A stretch of DNA of 64,000 nucleotides from Microbacterium sp. C7(2022) (GCF_028823665.1 NZ_JAPEHV010000001.1:62001-126000); one strand, 5' to 3'; shown: positions 33,818 to 43,620, numbered from the stretch's first letter. Notes: generated by a model from the letters alone, not told the origin. Translations and numbers: made by a program.

Positions 33818-36322
33818 ATGCCGCAGCTGACCGACCTCGTTCCGCCCGGCGCTGACGAGGACGTCGTCTACGACGGATTCGTGACGTGGGCGTCGGGTCG
33901 CGGACTGACGCTGTACCCCGCGCAAGACGAAGCGGTCATCGAGATCGCCTCGGGCGCGCACGTGATCTTGTCGACACCCACCGGCACGGGAAAGTCGCTG
34001 GTCGCTATCGCCGCGCACGCTGCCGCGCTCGCGCGGGGCGGACGCAGCTACTACACCGCGCCGATCAAGGCGCTCGTGAGCGAGAAGTTCTTCGCCCTCG
34101 TCGACATCTTCGGGGCCGCGAACGTCGGCATGGTCACCGGTGACTCGTCGGTCAACCCCGACGCCCCCATCATCTGTTGCACGGCAGAGATTCTCGCCAA
34201 CCTCGCGTTGCGCCAGGGGTCGGATGCCGCGGTCGACCAGGTCGTGATGGATGAGTTCCACTACTACGGCGACCCCGACCGCGGGTGGGCGTGGCAGGTG
34301 CCGCTGCTCGTTCTGCATCGCGCGCAGTTCATCCTGATGTCGGCCACGCTCGGCGACGTCACCGACATCGCCGCCGATCTCTCGCGCCGCACTGGCAGGT
34401 CTGTGGCGCGCATCACCGGTGTCGAGCGGCCCGTCCCGCTGCACTTCTCCTACGCGCGCACGCCCGTTCACGAGAGCGTGGAAGAACTGCTTGAGACGGG
34501 GCAGGCTCCGATCTACATCGTGCACTTCTCGCAGGCGGCCGCCATGGAACGCGCGCAGGCCCTGTCGAGCATCCGAATCCTCACACGCGAGCAACGCGAC
34601 GAGATCGCCGAAGCGATTGGCGGCTTTCGCTTCACCACGGCGTTCGGTCGCACGCTTTCGCGCTACGTCCGCGCGGGGATCGGCGTGCACCACGCCGGAA
34701 TGCTCCCGCGCTACAGACGCCTCGTTGAGACGCTCGCGCAGCGCGGCCTGCTGCGCGTGATCTGCGGCACCGACACGCTGGGCGTCGGCATCAACGTGCC
34801 CATTCGCACGGTGCTCATCACGGCGTTGACCAAATACGACGGGCAGCGGATGCGGCAGCTCACGGCCCGTGAATTCCACCAGGTCGCGGGGCGCGCTGGC
34901 CGCGCCGGATACGACACGGCGGGGACCGTGGTGGTGATGGCACCCGAGCACGAGATCGAGAACGCGGTTGCGATCGCGAAGGCGGGCGATGACCCGAAGA
35001 AGCTCAAGAAAGTCGTGCGCAAGAAGGCGCCACAAGGCTTCGTCAACTGGGGCGAGGCCTCATTCGAGCGGCTCGTCGATGCCGAGCCCGAGCCGCTCGT
35101 GCCGCAGCTGCAACTGACCGCCGCGATGCTCATCAACGTGATCGCGCGCGGCGGCGACGTGTTCGGCAACGTGCGCGCGCTGGTGCGCGACAACCACGAG
35201 CCGCGGGCGCGCCAATTCGAACTCGCACGCCGGGCGTTGGCGATCTTCCGCACCCTGGTGGCAGCCGAGGTCGTCGAGGTGACGCCCGGGGGCGGCATCC
35301 GACTCACCGTCGACCTGCAGCCGAACTTCGCCCTCAACCAGCCGCTGTCGCCGTTCGCGCTCGCCGCGATCGAGCTGCTCGACCCGGAGGATGCCGCGAG
35401 CGGGGTCGGCACCGGCCACTACGAGCTCGATGTCGTGAGCGTGATCGAAGCGACGCTCGACGACCCGCGGCCGGTGCTCTCGCAGCAGCAGTTCCTCGCG
35501 CGGGGCGAGGCCGTCGCGGCGATGAAGCGCGACGGCATCGTGTACGACGAGCGGATGGAGTTGCTCGAAGAGGTGACGTGGCCGAAGCCTCTGGACGAGC
35601 TGCTGGCGCAGTCGTACGAGGTGTTCGCGTCGTCTCAGCCATGGATTCGTGACTTCGAGCTGTCGCCCAAGTCGGTCGTGCGTGACATGTTCGAGCGGGC
35701 GTTTTCATTTGCCGAGCTGATTCAGCACTACCAACTGGCGCGCAGCGAAGGCCTCGTGCTGCGCTACCTGTCAGACGCGTACCGCGCGATTCGGCAGACC
35801 GTGCCCAGCGACGCGCAGACGGCCGAACTGCTCGATGTGATCGAGTGGCTGGGTGAGTTGGTGCGGCAAGTCGACTCGTCGCTCGTGGACGAGTGGGAGG
35901 CGATGATCAACCCGGTTGCCGAAGAGGCCGGGCCTGTCGTCCCGCCTGCGCCTCCGTCGGTGCTGACCAACCGTCGCGCGTTCGGCGTGCTGGTGCGAAA
36001 CGAGATGTTCCGCCGTGTGCAGCTGGCCGCGCTGCAGAAGGACGAAGAGCTAGTGGCACTCGACCCCGACGTAGATTGGCCCGCCGCGCTGGATGGGTAC
36101 TTCGACGACCATGACGAGATCCTCACCGGTGGGCCAGCGCGCTCGCCGCGCCTCGTGACGATCGACGAGCAGAACGCCGCGGAGGGCACCTGGCAGGTCG
36201 AGCAGATCATCGACGACCCGGCGGGCGATCACGACTGGCGCATTCGCGGTGAGGTCGACCTGGCCGCCTCCGTGGAGGCAGGCACCGCAGTGGTGCGCAT
36301 CACCGAGGTACTGCGGCTCTAG
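33818..36322 (+). CDS. DEAD/DEAH-box helicase of the Ski2-like group with DUF3516
   Basis: An 834-residue helicase. RecA-like domain 1: TPTGTGKS near 54, MDEFHYY (DEFH box, variant of DEVH) near 143, SAT near 175. Domain 2 has TDTLGVGINVP near 320 and QVAGRAGRAG near 356. The C-terminal half (about 420-834) matches the DUF3516 architecture of actinobacterial Ski2-like helicases. RNA processing is likely (inference). The first codon has a GGGGGG stretch just before it. Confidence 0.92.
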   Translation: MPQLTDLVPPGADEDVVYDGFVTWASGRGLTLYPAQDEAVIEIASGAHVILSTPTGTGKSLVAIAAHAAALARGGRSYYTAPIKALVSEKFFALVDIFGAANVGMVTGDSSVNPDAPIICCTAEILANLALRQGSDAAVDQVVMDEFHYYGDPDRGWAWQVPLLVLHRAQFILMSATLGDVTDIAADLSRRTGRSVARITGVERPVPLHFSYARTPVHESVEELLETGQAPIYIVHFSQAAAMERAQALSSIRILTREQRDEIAEAIGGFRFTTAFGRTLSRYVRAGIGVHHAGMLPRYRRLVETLAQRGLLRVICGTDTLGVGINVPIRTVLITALTKYDGQRMRQLTAREFHQVAGRAGRAGYDTAGTVVVMAPEHEIENAVAIAKAGDDPKKLKKVVRKKAPQGFVNWGEASFERLVDAEPEPLVPQLQLTAAMLINVIARGGDVFGNVRALVRDNHEPRARQFELARRALAIFRTLVAAEVVEVTPGGGIRLTVDLQPNFALNQPLSPFALAAIELLDPEDAASGVGTGHYELDVVSVIEATLDDPRPVLSQQQFLARGEAVAAMKRDGIVYDERMELLEEVTWPKPLDELLAQSYEVFASSQPWIRDFELSPKSVVRDMFERAFSFAELIQHYQLARSEGLVLRYLSDAYRAIRQTVPSDAQTAELLDVIEWLGELVRQVDSSLVDEWEAMINPVAEEAGPVVPPAPPSVLTNRRAFGVLVRNEMFRRVQLAALQKDEELVALDPDVDWPAALDGYFDDHDEILTGGPARSPRLVTIDEQNAAEGTWQVEQIIDDPAGDHDWRIRGEVDLAASVEAGTAVVRITEVLRL

Positions 36323-36350
36323 GGATGGCGGCGGTGTCGGATGCCACAGC

Positions 36351-36356
36351 TACCCT
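36351..36356 (+). promoter_or_regulatory. -10 element of leaderless recQ
   Basis: TACCCT 7 nt before the ATG at 36364, within a 41-nt gap after the DUF3516 gene. This argues against the earlier in-frame ATG at 36325. Confidence 0.4.
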
Positions 36357-36363
36357 GGAACGG

Positions 36364-38370
36364 ATGAGTACTCCGCAGGGTGACCCGTACGCAGACCTGG
36401 TGTGGGACCCCGACGAGGTCGCCCCGCCGCCCGACTTCGACGAGCCTCCCTACGAGGATTCGTATGCTCCGGGCGCCACCTCGGGGCGGGGGCCGAGCGG
36501 CGCGGGCGCGATGGCCTCGCCGGGCGCATCGTTGCCGGAGACCGCCCGCAGGGATTTCGTGGGGGCCGACCCCCGCGCGGTGCTGCACGAGGTCTACGGG
36601 TACGAGTCCTTTCGCGGCGAGCAGGCGGCAATCGTCGGCCAGGTGATCGCCGGCGGCGACGCCGTGGTGCTCATGCCCACCGGTGGGGGAAAGAGCGTCT
36701 GCTACCAGGTGCCTGCGTTGGTGCGCCCCGGTACGGGTCTCGTCGTCAGCCCCCTCATCGCCCTCATGCACGACCAGGTCGACGCGCTGCGCGCCAACGG
36801 CGTCCACGCGGCGTACCTGAACTCGACGCAGAGTCCCGACGAGCGCTCGGCGGTCGAACGCGCGTACCTCGCCGGTGAGCTCGATCTGCTGTACGTCGCC
36901 CCCGAGCGTCTGAACACCGACGCGACTTTGCGCTTTCTCGCACGCGGCACGCTGAGCGTGATCGCGATCGACGAGGCCCACTGTGTGTCGCAATGGGGCC
37001 ACGACTTCCGGCCTGACTACCTCGCGCTCGGGGATCTCGTCGAGCGATTCCCCGGTGTGCCGCGCCTCGCACTGACGGCGACTGCCACGCCCGCGACCCA
37101 CCGCGAGATCACCGAACGCCTGCGCATGCCAGACGCGCGGCACTTCGTGTCGAGCTTCGATCGCCCCAACATCCAGTACCGCATCGAACCGAAGACCGAC
37201 CCGCGCAAGCAGCTCGCCGCATTTATCCGCACGCAACCCGCGGGTTCGGCAGGAATCGTCTATGCGCTCAGCCGTAAGTCCGTCGAGCAGACGGCGGACT
37301 ATCTGCGCGCGCAGGGGTTCGACGCGCTGCCGTACCACGCCGGCCTCCCCGCATCTGAGCGCGCGGCCAACCAAGCGCGCTTTTTGCGAGACGACGGCGT
37401 CGTGATGGTGGCCACGATCGCGTTCGGCATGGGGATCGACAAGCCCGACGTCCGGTTCGTCGCGCACATCGACCTGCCGAAGTCGGTCGAGGGGTACTAC
37501 CAAGAGACCGGTCGCGCCGGACGCGACGGCGACCCCTCGGTCGCGTGGATGGCCTACGGCCTCGGCGATGTCGTGCAGCAGCGCCGCATGATCGACCAGA
37601 GCCCGGGCGACCGCACCTACAAGGTGCGACTCGGTCAGCACCTCGATGCCATGCTTGCGCTGTGCGAGACCGTCTCGTGTCGGCGCCAGAACCTGTTGGC
37701 CTACTTCGGTCAGCAGTCGCCTGCCTGCGGCAACTGCGACACGTGCATTCAAGCTCCTGCCACGTGGGACGGCACGATCGCGGCACAAAAGCTGCTGTCG
37801 ACCATCGTGAGACTCAAGCGTGAGCGCAACCAGGCCTTCGGTGCCGGGCATCTGATCGACATCCTGCGCGGTGCGTCAACCGAACGCATCCGGCAGCAGG
37901 GGCACGACACTTTGACGACATACGGTCTGGGCGCCGACCTCAGTGACCAGGACTGGCGCAGTGTCATTCGTCAGCTCCTCGCGCGCGGCATCCTTGTCGC
38001 GCAGGGCGAGTACGGCACGCTCGCCCTCGGCGAGCCGGCGGGTACCGTGCTGCGCGGTGAAGTCCAGGTGCTGCTGCGCCGCGACGTCATCGGGCGGGCC
38101 GGTACTACGCCGCGCGTGCGCAAGACCACGGCATCCGACACCCTTGACGAGGCTGACCGCGAGATGTTCGAGAAGCTTCGCGAGTGGCGCGCGGGCGTCG
38201 CGAAAGAGCTCGGCGTGCCGGCATACATCGTGTTTGGTGACGCGACACTGCGCGCGCTCGCCGAGCACCGACCGGCGGGGCTCGGCGACCTCGACGGCGT
38301 CACCGGCATCGGCGCCAAGAAGCGCGAGGCTTACGGTGAGGCCGTGCTCGAGGTGATCGCGGGCGGGTGA
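36364..38370 (+). CDS. recQ: ATP-dependent DNA helicase RecQ
   Basis: A 668-residue RecQ. A 60-residue acidic/Gly-rich lead is followed by the core: MPTGGGKS near 104, DEAHCVSQWGHDFRP near 202, aromatic-rich loop, QETGRAGRDG near 382. The RQC zinc site has Cys in CETVSCRRQNLL...CGNCDTC near 435-460, and an HRDC domain occupies about 595-668 (REWRAGVAKELGVPAYIVF). It unwinds DNA in recombination and fork repair. Convergent with the double-TetR gene. Confidence 0.95.
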   Translation: MSTPQGDPYADLVWDPDEVAPPPDFDEPPYEDSYAPGATSGRGPSGAGAMASPGASLPETARRDFVGADPRAVLHEVYGYESFRGEQAAIVGQVIAGGDAVVLMPTGGGKSVCYQVPALVRPGTGLVVSPLIALMHDQVDALRANGVHAAYLNSTQSPDERSAVERAYLAGELDLLYVAPERLNTDATLRFLARGTLSVIAIDEAHCVSQWGHDFRPDYLALGDLVERFPGVPRLALTATATPATHREITERLRMPDARHFVSSFDRPNIQYRIEPKTDPRKQLAAFIRTQPAGSAGIVYALSRKSVEQTADYLRAQGFDALPYHAGLPASERAANQARFLRDDGVVMVATIAFGMGIDKPDVRFVAHIDLPKSVEGYYQETGRAGRDGDPSVAWMAYGLGDVVQQRRMIDQSPGDRTYKVRLGQHLDAMLALCETVSCRRQNLLAYFGQQSPACGNCDTCIQAPATWDGTIAAQKLLSTIVRLKRERNQAFGAGHLIDILRGASTERIRQQGHDTLTTYGLGADLSDQDWRSVIRQLLARGILVAQGEYGTLALGEPAGTVLRGEVQVLLRRDVIGRAGTTPRVRKTTASDTLDEADREMFEKLREWRAGVAKELGVPAYIVFGDATLRALAEHRPAGLGDLDGVTGIGAKKREAYGEAVLEVIAGG

Positions 38371-38395
38371 CCGTAGCCGGATGAGCTCGGCCCGA

Positions 38396-38417
38396 TGAGC
38401 CCGGGGCGCGGGGCTCA
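38396..38417. terminator. Hairpin between recQ and the tetR gene
   Basis: TGAGCCC (38396-38402) pairs with GGGCTCA (38411-38417) around GGGGCGCG. It overlaps the stop codon of the convergent regulator. Confidence 0.55.
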
Positions 38418-39713
38418 GCGAGCAGACGGCAAGACGTCCGCGAGGTGTGCGTCGAGGTGCGCCGCGACATCGACCGTTCGGTCGTACAGCCACTGATACT
38501 GCAGGCCGTCCCACAGGGCGACGAGCCACCGTGCCTCGTGTTCCGGGTCGCGGTGCGAGGGCAGATCTCCGTCCTGCTGTGCCGCGCGGAACAGGGCACT
38601 GAAGTACTGGATCGTCTTGTCGAAGCGATCCACGAAGTACTCGTGCGCGGGGTGATCACCCGGAACGGCTTCGCACGACAGCACGGCATACACCTCGATG
38701 AGCCCCGGGCTCTCGCGCGTGTTCGTCGCCGCCTCCTCGGCGAGGCTGCGCAGCTGGTCGGCGGCCGTGGCCTGCGCTGAGTACGAGGGGTGGCTCGCAA
38801 TTCCCGCATCACGAGCACGCACGACCGCGCGCAGCAGGTCTTCTTTCGACGGATAGTGATGCAGCAGCGTCGACTTCGAGATCCCGATGTGCTCGGCGAT
38901 GTTCTGGATGCTTGTATCGCCATACCCCTCGGCGGCGAAGAGCCTCATCGCGCCAGCCACGATGTCTTCGCGGCGCGCATGCCCGGAGCGATAGCCGGCG
39001 CTGGGCACCTGCTCCTCACCACCGAAAGAGGGGAGTTGCGGAAGCTCGTGGGCACCGGTTTCGGGCTGCTCGTCGGTGGCGTCAGACCACCCCGGTGCGT
39101 ACGCCAGCAGGGTGGCATGATCGCCGAGCGTCGTGACCACGCTCACGCTGTCGGGTAGGTACTGCTCGATGACTTGCAGGCCATCCCATGCCGCCGTCAG
39201 GCGAAATGCCTCGCCCGCGGCATCCCTCTCCTCCTCGACCACACCGTGTGCTTGGGCGGCTTCGAATGCGTCGATCGACCACGGCAGCATCGTCGCGTAG
39301 CGCGCTCTCATGCGCTCGTGGGCAGGATGCTGTGTGCTCGACGCCTCGCCGATCAGCGTGGCGAACAGGGGGAGGTACCCCGGCACCGTTTCGTTCCGCG
39401 CGGCCACCTCTTCGAACACGAGCGCTCCGGGTTCGGCCGATTCGCTCACGATGAGGAGCGCCGCAAGGTTGTCAGCCTCGAGCGATTCCACGACGTGGGC
39501 GAGCAGGTCGGCCTTACCAGCGAAGTGCCGCAGCAGGCCAGGGTGGCTGATGCCGGCGGAGGCGGCGATCTCGCGAAGGGAGGTCGATCGGTAACCGCGC
39601 GTGGCGAAGAGTTCGCGTGCGGCGGCGATGATCGACTCCCGCGTGCGTGCCGTGCGTTCTGCGCGTAGCCCCGAGCCCGGCGTGCGCTCGCGGGCCTTGC
39701 TGATGGCTGCCAT
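38415..39713 (-). CDS. Double TetR-domain repressor (fused tandem TetR)
   Basis: A 432-residue protein made of two complete TetR/AcrR units. The first HTH is at about 22-68 (RESIIAAARELFATRGYRSTSLREIA), the second at about 245-290 (REDIVAGAMRLFAAEGYGDTSIQNIA), each with its own C-terminal ligand domain (PGYLPLFATLIGEA and LIEVYAVLSCEA). Normal TetR proteins are 190-220 aa homodimers; this fusion would make a pseudo-dimer or a tetramer. The ATG at 39713 follows a GGGGAG site. It is divergent from the sugar-transporter/GH3 operon and the two operators at 39748 and 39770 lie between. Confidence 0.93.
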   Translation of the reverse strand: MAAISKARERTPGSGLRAERTARTRESIIAAARELFATRGYRSTSLREIAASAGISHPGLLRHFAGKADLLAHVVESLEADNLAALLIVSESAEPGALVFEEVAARNETVPGYLPLFATLIGEASSTQHPAHERMRARYATMLPWSIDAFEAAQAHGVVEEERDAAGEAFRLTAAWDGLQVIEQYLPDSVSVVTTLGDHATLLAYAPGWSDATDEQPETGAHELPQLPSFGGEEQVPSAGYRSGHARREDIVAGAMRLFAAEGYGDTSIQNIAEHIGISKSTLLHHYPSKEDLLRAVVRARDAGIASHPSYSAQATAADQLRSLAEEAATNTRESPGLIEVYAVLSCEAVPGDHPAHEYFVDRFDKTIQYFSALFRAAQQDGDLPSHRDPEHEARWLVALWDGLQYQWLYDRTVDVAAHLDAHLADVLPSAR

Positions 39714-39747
39714 GCACTCCCCTTTGAAGTGTGACCATTCTGTCGCA

Positions 39748-39782
39748 TACCGGTTGGTCGAGATTAAGTTACCAAATGGTCG
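39748..39782. promoter_or_regulatory. Two TetR operators, 22 bp apart
   Basis: TACCGGTTGGTCG (39748-39760) and TACCAAATGGTCG (39770-39782), each an ACC-N4-GGT dyad. The 22-bp period equals two helical turns, so both faces align for a double-TetR protein. Confidence 0.7.
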
Positions 39783-39797
39783 GGTTTGAGGTACGCT
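39769..39797 (+). promoter_or_regulatory. Promoter of the MFS-GH3 operon
   Basis: -35 TTACCA (39769-39774), 17-bp spacer, -10 TACGCT (39792-39797). The -35 lies inside the second operator, consistent with repression. Confidence 0.6.
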
Positions 39798-39847
39798 TTT
39801 TTTCGGTGCCGAGGCTGGCACCTCACGCAGTTGTGGAAGGACCACCA

Positions 39848-41152
39848 ATGACAGAGTTGTCGCCCGCGGCGAACGCCGCCGCCGTCGGTACGACGGGCTT
39901 CAAGGCGCCCGGCACGACCCCTGCCAAGACGCCGCGCGGATATCTCCCCGGTCTCGCAGGCATTAACTTCGGCGTCTATCTCGCGCTCCTCACGCCCGTG
40001 CTCGTCTCGATGGCCTTCAAGATCCAGCACATCACCGAGACCACCGAAGAAGCCACCGCCCAGCTGGGGATGGTCCTCGGTATCGGTGCGTTCTTCGCGC
40101 TGATCGCCAATCCGCTCGCCGGGCGCCTGTCTGACCGCACCACGTCGCGGTGGGGAATGCGGCGCCCGTGGATCCTCGGCGGCTCGCTGGTTGCGCTCGG
40201 TGCCTTCACGATCATCGGCATGGCCACCTCGATCTGGGTGGTGCTGGTCGCATGGTGCCTGGTGCAAGCATCCATGAACGCCGTCCTGGCCGCGGCCAAC
40301 GCGACGCTGCCCGACCAGGTGCCGGTGAGCAGCCGCGGCAAGGTCTCGGGGATCGTCGGGCTCACCACACCCCTCGGAATTCTGGGCGGTAACGTCCTCG
40401 TCAACTTCCTCTCGGATGACCTCGCCCGCTTCGTCGTGCCCGGCGCGATCGCCACCGTACTCGCGGTGCTGTTCGTCTTGGTGCTGAAGGACCGCAAGCT
40501 CGAGCACAAGCCCGCGCAGAAGTTCACGCTGGGACAGTTCTTCGGTTCGTTCGTCTTCAACCCGGCCAAGCACCCTGACTTCGGATGGACGTGGCTCACG
40601 AAGTTCCTCGTGATGTTCGGCTACGCGGGCATCGCGACGTTCCTGCCCTTCTACCTCACCGAGAAGTTCGGTCTCGATGAGCAGACGGCGATCACGACGA
40701 TCCTGATCGCGAACCTCGCTTCGATGGCCGCCATGGCCGTCTCGGGCCCCGTCGGCGGCATCCTGTCGGACCGCATCGGCAAGCGCCGCCCGTTCGTCGC
40801 CATCGCCGGCGTCATCATGGTCGTGGGTCTTGTCATCCTGGCCTTCGCGCCCGACATCACCACGCTGATCATCGCTCAGACGATCATCGGTCTGGGTGCC
40901 GGATCGTTCCTCTCGGTCGACCTGGCCCTGGCCACCGAGGTGCTGCCCGACCCGGACGACACCGCCAAGGACCTCGGCGTGCTGAACATCGCCAACGCCC
41001 TCCCGCAGTCCATTGCCCCCGCGATCGCGCCGGGAATCATCGCCCTCGGTGCGACCACCGCGCTCGGTGGCTACACCGTGTACTACCTGTTCGGCGCTCT
41101 GGTCGCCCTCGCCGGCGCCGTCCTCGTCTACCGAATCAAGGGAGTGAAGTAA
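39848..41152 (+). CDS. MFS sugar transporter (SLC45/GPH-like)
   Basis: A 434-residue symporter with 12 helices. The SLC45-like loop GRLSDRTTSRWGMRRPWI (about 95-112) and the second-half motif SDRIGKRRP near 313 point to disaccharide or glycoside:H+ uptake. The ATG has a GGAAGGA site. Its stop overlaps the GH3 ATG (TAATG), so import and hydrolysis are coupled. Confidence 0.92.
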   Translation: MTELSPAANAAAVGTTGFKAPGTTPAKTPRGYLPGLAGINFGVYLALLTPVLVSMAFKIQHITETTEEATAQLGMVLGIGAFFALIANPLAGRLSDRTTSRWGMRRPWILGGSLVALGAFTIIGMATSIWVVLVAWCLVQASMNAVLAAANATLPDQVPVSSRGKVSGIVGLTTPLGILGGNVLVNFLSDDLARFVVPGAIATVLAVLFVLVLKDRKLEHKPAQKFTLGQFFGSFVFNPAKHPDFGWTWLTKFLVMFGYAGIATFLPFYLTEKFGLDEQTAITTILIANLASMAAMAVSGPVGGILSDRIGKRRPFVAIAGVIMVVGLVILAFAPDITTLIIAQTIIGLGAGSFLSVDLALATEVLPDPDDTAKDLGVLNIANALPQSIAPAIAPGIIALGATTALGGYTVYYLFGALVALAGAVLVYRIKGVK

Positions 41153-42927
41153 TGACCGACACCACCACTGCCAGCACGGCCGCGGCATCCGACCGCCCCT
41201 GGCTGAACGCTGATCTTCCGGTCGACGAGCGCGTCGAGCTGTTGCTCGCCGAGATGACCGTCGAAGAGAAGGCGGGGCTGTTCTTCCACACGATGATCGG
41301 TATCGGCTCGCTCGAAGAGCCGAACCCGGTGTTCGGAACGCCGTCGGCAGTCGACTTCGTCGAGCAGCGCCACATGACGCACTTCAACCTGCTCGGTGCG
41401 GCGCCCAGCGGGGCCGAGATCGCGGAATGGCACAACGCGCTGCAAGAGCTCGCGGCGTCGACGCGTTTGGGGATCCCCGTGACGCTGTCGACCGATCCGC
41501 GCCACTCGTTCAGCGACAACCCGGGGGCGGCGATCATGGCGGGGCCGTTCTCGCAGTGGCCCGAGACGATGGGCCTCGCGGCGATCGGAGACGAAGAGCT
41601 CGTCGAGCAGTTCGCCGACATCGCCCGCCAGGAGTACACCGCGGTGGGTCTGCGCGTTGCCCTGCACCCGCAGGTCGACCTCGCCACCGAACCGCGCTGG
41701 GCGCGGGGCACGGCCACATTCGGCGAAGACGCGGAGCTGGCCGGTCGCATGGGCGCCGCATACATCCGCGGCTTCCAGGGCGAGTCGTTCGGCGCGGCAT
41801 CCGTGTCGACGATGACCAAGCACTTCCCCGGCGGCGGCCCCCAGAAAGACGGCGAAGACCCGCACTTCGCCTACGGCCGCGAGCAGGTGTACCCGGGCGG
41901 ACAGTTCGAACACCACCTGAAGCCGTTCGAGGCAGCCTTCGAGGCGGGTACCCGCCAGATCATGCCGTACTACGGCATGCCCGTGGGCACCGAGTACGAA
42001 GAGGTCGGGTTCGGCTTCAACAAGTCGGTCATCACCGGTCTGCTGCGCGAACGCTACGGTTTCGACGGTGTCGTGTGCACCGACTGGGGCCTCATCAACG
42101 ACGCGGCGATCTTCGGGCAGCCCTTCCCCGCGCGTGCGTGGGGTGTCGAGCACCTGTCGCCGCGCGAGCGCATGATCAAGGTTCTGGATGCCGGAGTCGA
42201 CCAGTTCGGTGGGGAAGCGTGCCCCGAGATGCTCGTCGAGCTCGTCTCGTCGGGGGCGGTGGATGCCGCGCGCCTCGATGTTTCGGCTCGTCGCATCCTG
42301 CGCGAGAAGTTCGAGCTCGGCCTGTTCGAGAACCCGTTCGTCGACGCCGCGGCGGCCAATGATGTCGTCGGGCGCGCTGAGTTCCGTGCCGCGGGAGAGG
42401 CCGCACAGCGCGCCTCGATCACGGTGCTCACCAACAATGGCGTGCTGCCGGTGGCCGGTCGCCCGAAACTGTACGTCGAGGGCATCGCCGCTGAGGTTGC
42501 CGCGCAGTACGGCGAGGTCGTCTCGACGCCTGCAGAAGCGGATGCTGCGATCCTCCGGCTGCAGGCTCCGTACGAGCAGCGCGAGACGATGTTCGAGAAC
42601 TTCTTCCACGCGGGGTCGCTCGACTTCCCCGAAGATGTCGTCGCGCACGTGCGCGAGGTCGCTGTCGCGGTGCCGACCGTGGTGGACGTTCTGCTCGACC
42701 GCCCCGCGATTCTCACCCCGTTCGTCGAGGACGCTGCCGCGATCACGGCGAACTGGGGCGTCAGCGCTGCGGCGCTGCTCGATGTTCTGACCGGTGCAGC
42801 TTCTCCGAAGGGACGGTTGCCGTTCGACCTTCCCCGGTCGATGGCGGCGGTGGAGGCATCCCGCCCCGACGTGCCGTTCGACACCGAAGACCCGCTGTTC
42901 CGCTTCGGGCACGGCCTCTCGCTGTAG
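41152..42927 (+). CDS. Glycoside hydrolase family 3 (beta-glucosidase-like, intracellular)
   Basis: A 591-residue GH3 enzyme. The (beta/alpha)8 domain holds KHFPGGGPQKDGEDPH (Lys/His motif) near 223 and the nucleophile Asp311 in VVCTDWG. The C-terminal sandwich ends RFGHGLSL. No signal peptide is seen, so it acts on glycosides imported by the MFS neighbour, probably short beta-glucosides or xylosides. Its length is on the short side for GH3 (usually 700-900), lacking the Fn3-like end domain. The operon is governed by the double-TetR repressor. Confidence 0.93.
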   Translation: MTDTTTASTAAASDRPWLNADLPVDERVELLLAEMTVEEKAGLFFHTMIGIGSLEEPNPVFGTPSAVDFVEQRHMTHFNLLGAAPSGAEIAEWHNALQELAASTRLGIPVTLSTDPRHSFSDNPGAAIMAGPFSQWPETMGLAAIGDEELVEQFADIARQEYTAVGLRVALHPQVDLATEPRWARGTATFGEDAELAGRMGAAYIRGFQGESFGAASVSTMTKHFPGGGPQKDGEDPHFAYGREQVYPGGQFEHHLKPFEAAFEAGTRQIMPYYGMPVGTEYEEVGFGFNKSVITGLLRERYGFDGVVCTDWGLINDAAIFGQPFPARAWGVEHLSPRERMIKVLDAGVDQFGGEACPEMLVELVSSGAVDAARLDVSARRILREKFELGLFENPFVDAAAANDVVGRAEFRAAGEAAQRASITVLTNNGVLPVAGRPKLYVEGIAAEVAAQYGEVVSTPAEADAAILRLQAPYEQRETMFENFFHAGSLDFPEDVVAHVREVAVAVPTVVDVLLDRPAILTPFVEDAAAITANWGVSAAALLDVLTGAASPKGRLPFDLPRSMAAVEASRPDVPFDTEDPLFRFGHGLSL

Positions 42928-42938
42928 TCGAGCTCACG

Positions 42939-42975
42939 ACGGCGCCGCGCAGACCCTCGGGTCGCGCGGCGCCGT
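42939..42975 (+). terminator. Terminator of the MFS-GH3 operon
   Basis: ACGGCGCCGCGC (42939-42950) pairs with GCGCGGCGCCGT (42964-42975); the loop has its own GACCC/GGGTC hairpin. A TTGTTGTTTG stretch follows. Confidence 0.85.
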
Positions 42976-43049
42976 TGTTGTTTGTCGCAAGCGGTGTGGG
43001 GCGCCTTCGCGGCTGGCTACGCTGGTGAGGCACGACCTCGAGGAGTCAC

Positions 43050-43592
43050 ATGTCGGTCCGTGATACCAAGACCACGCGAGCCATCGCGGTGTCGGCGGTG
43101 AAGCTGTTCACCCGCGACGGATTCGCGGCGACGTCGGTGCGCGCGATCGCGGCGGACGCCGGCGTGGATCCTGCGCTGGTGATCCGCCACTTCGGCACCA
43201 AGGTCGACCTCTTCCTCGAGACGATGCGGTGGGAGCTGGACGCCGACGCGCTGTTCGCGGGTCCGCTCGATGAGTTGGGGCACGCGATTGTCACCCGCTT
43301 GCTGCAGACCGATGGCTCGGAGAGCGGCGTCTTTCTGGCGCTGTTGCGCGCCAGCGATGCGGGCGCGATCGGCACGAGCCTGACGCGCGCACACGAGGAG
43401 GGCTTCGTGGCTCCGCTGCGCCGTCGCCTGGCGGGGGAGGACGCCGACCTGCGCGCGCGCCTGGCCGCTGGTCTCGTCGGCGGGCTGTTCTACATGCTGT
43501 GGGTCGTCGGGGATACCGCCGCGGCCGCGGATCCTGAGGCCCTCGCGCGTCGGTATGGAGCGCTGCTTCAAGAGCTGATTACGCCCCTCTGA
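43050..43592 (+). CDS. TetR family regulator
   Basis: A 180-residue repressor. HTH at about 12-50 (AIAVSAVKLFTRDGFAATSVRAIAADAG), ligand domain behind. A GAGGAG site precedes the ATG. It sits just upstream of, and co-directional with, the SDR gene; two palindromes between the genes (43621-43651) are its likely operators. Confidence 0.93.
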   Translation: MSVRDTKTTRAIAVSAVKLFTRDGFAATSVRAIAADAGVDPALVIRHFGTKVDLFLETMRWELDADALFAGPLDELGHAIVTRLLQTDGSESGVFLALLRASDAGAIGTSLTRAHEEGFVAPLRRRLAGEDADLRARLAAGLVGGLFYMLWVVGDTAAAADPEALARRYGALLQELITPL

Positions 43593-43620
43593 CGCCACAG
43601 GTGCGTTCGCGGCGTAGGCT

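Noticed and set aside
41128..42912. 594-codon antisense frame opposite the GH3 gene
   Set aside because: Opposite a gene with intact catalytic motifs; no independent support.
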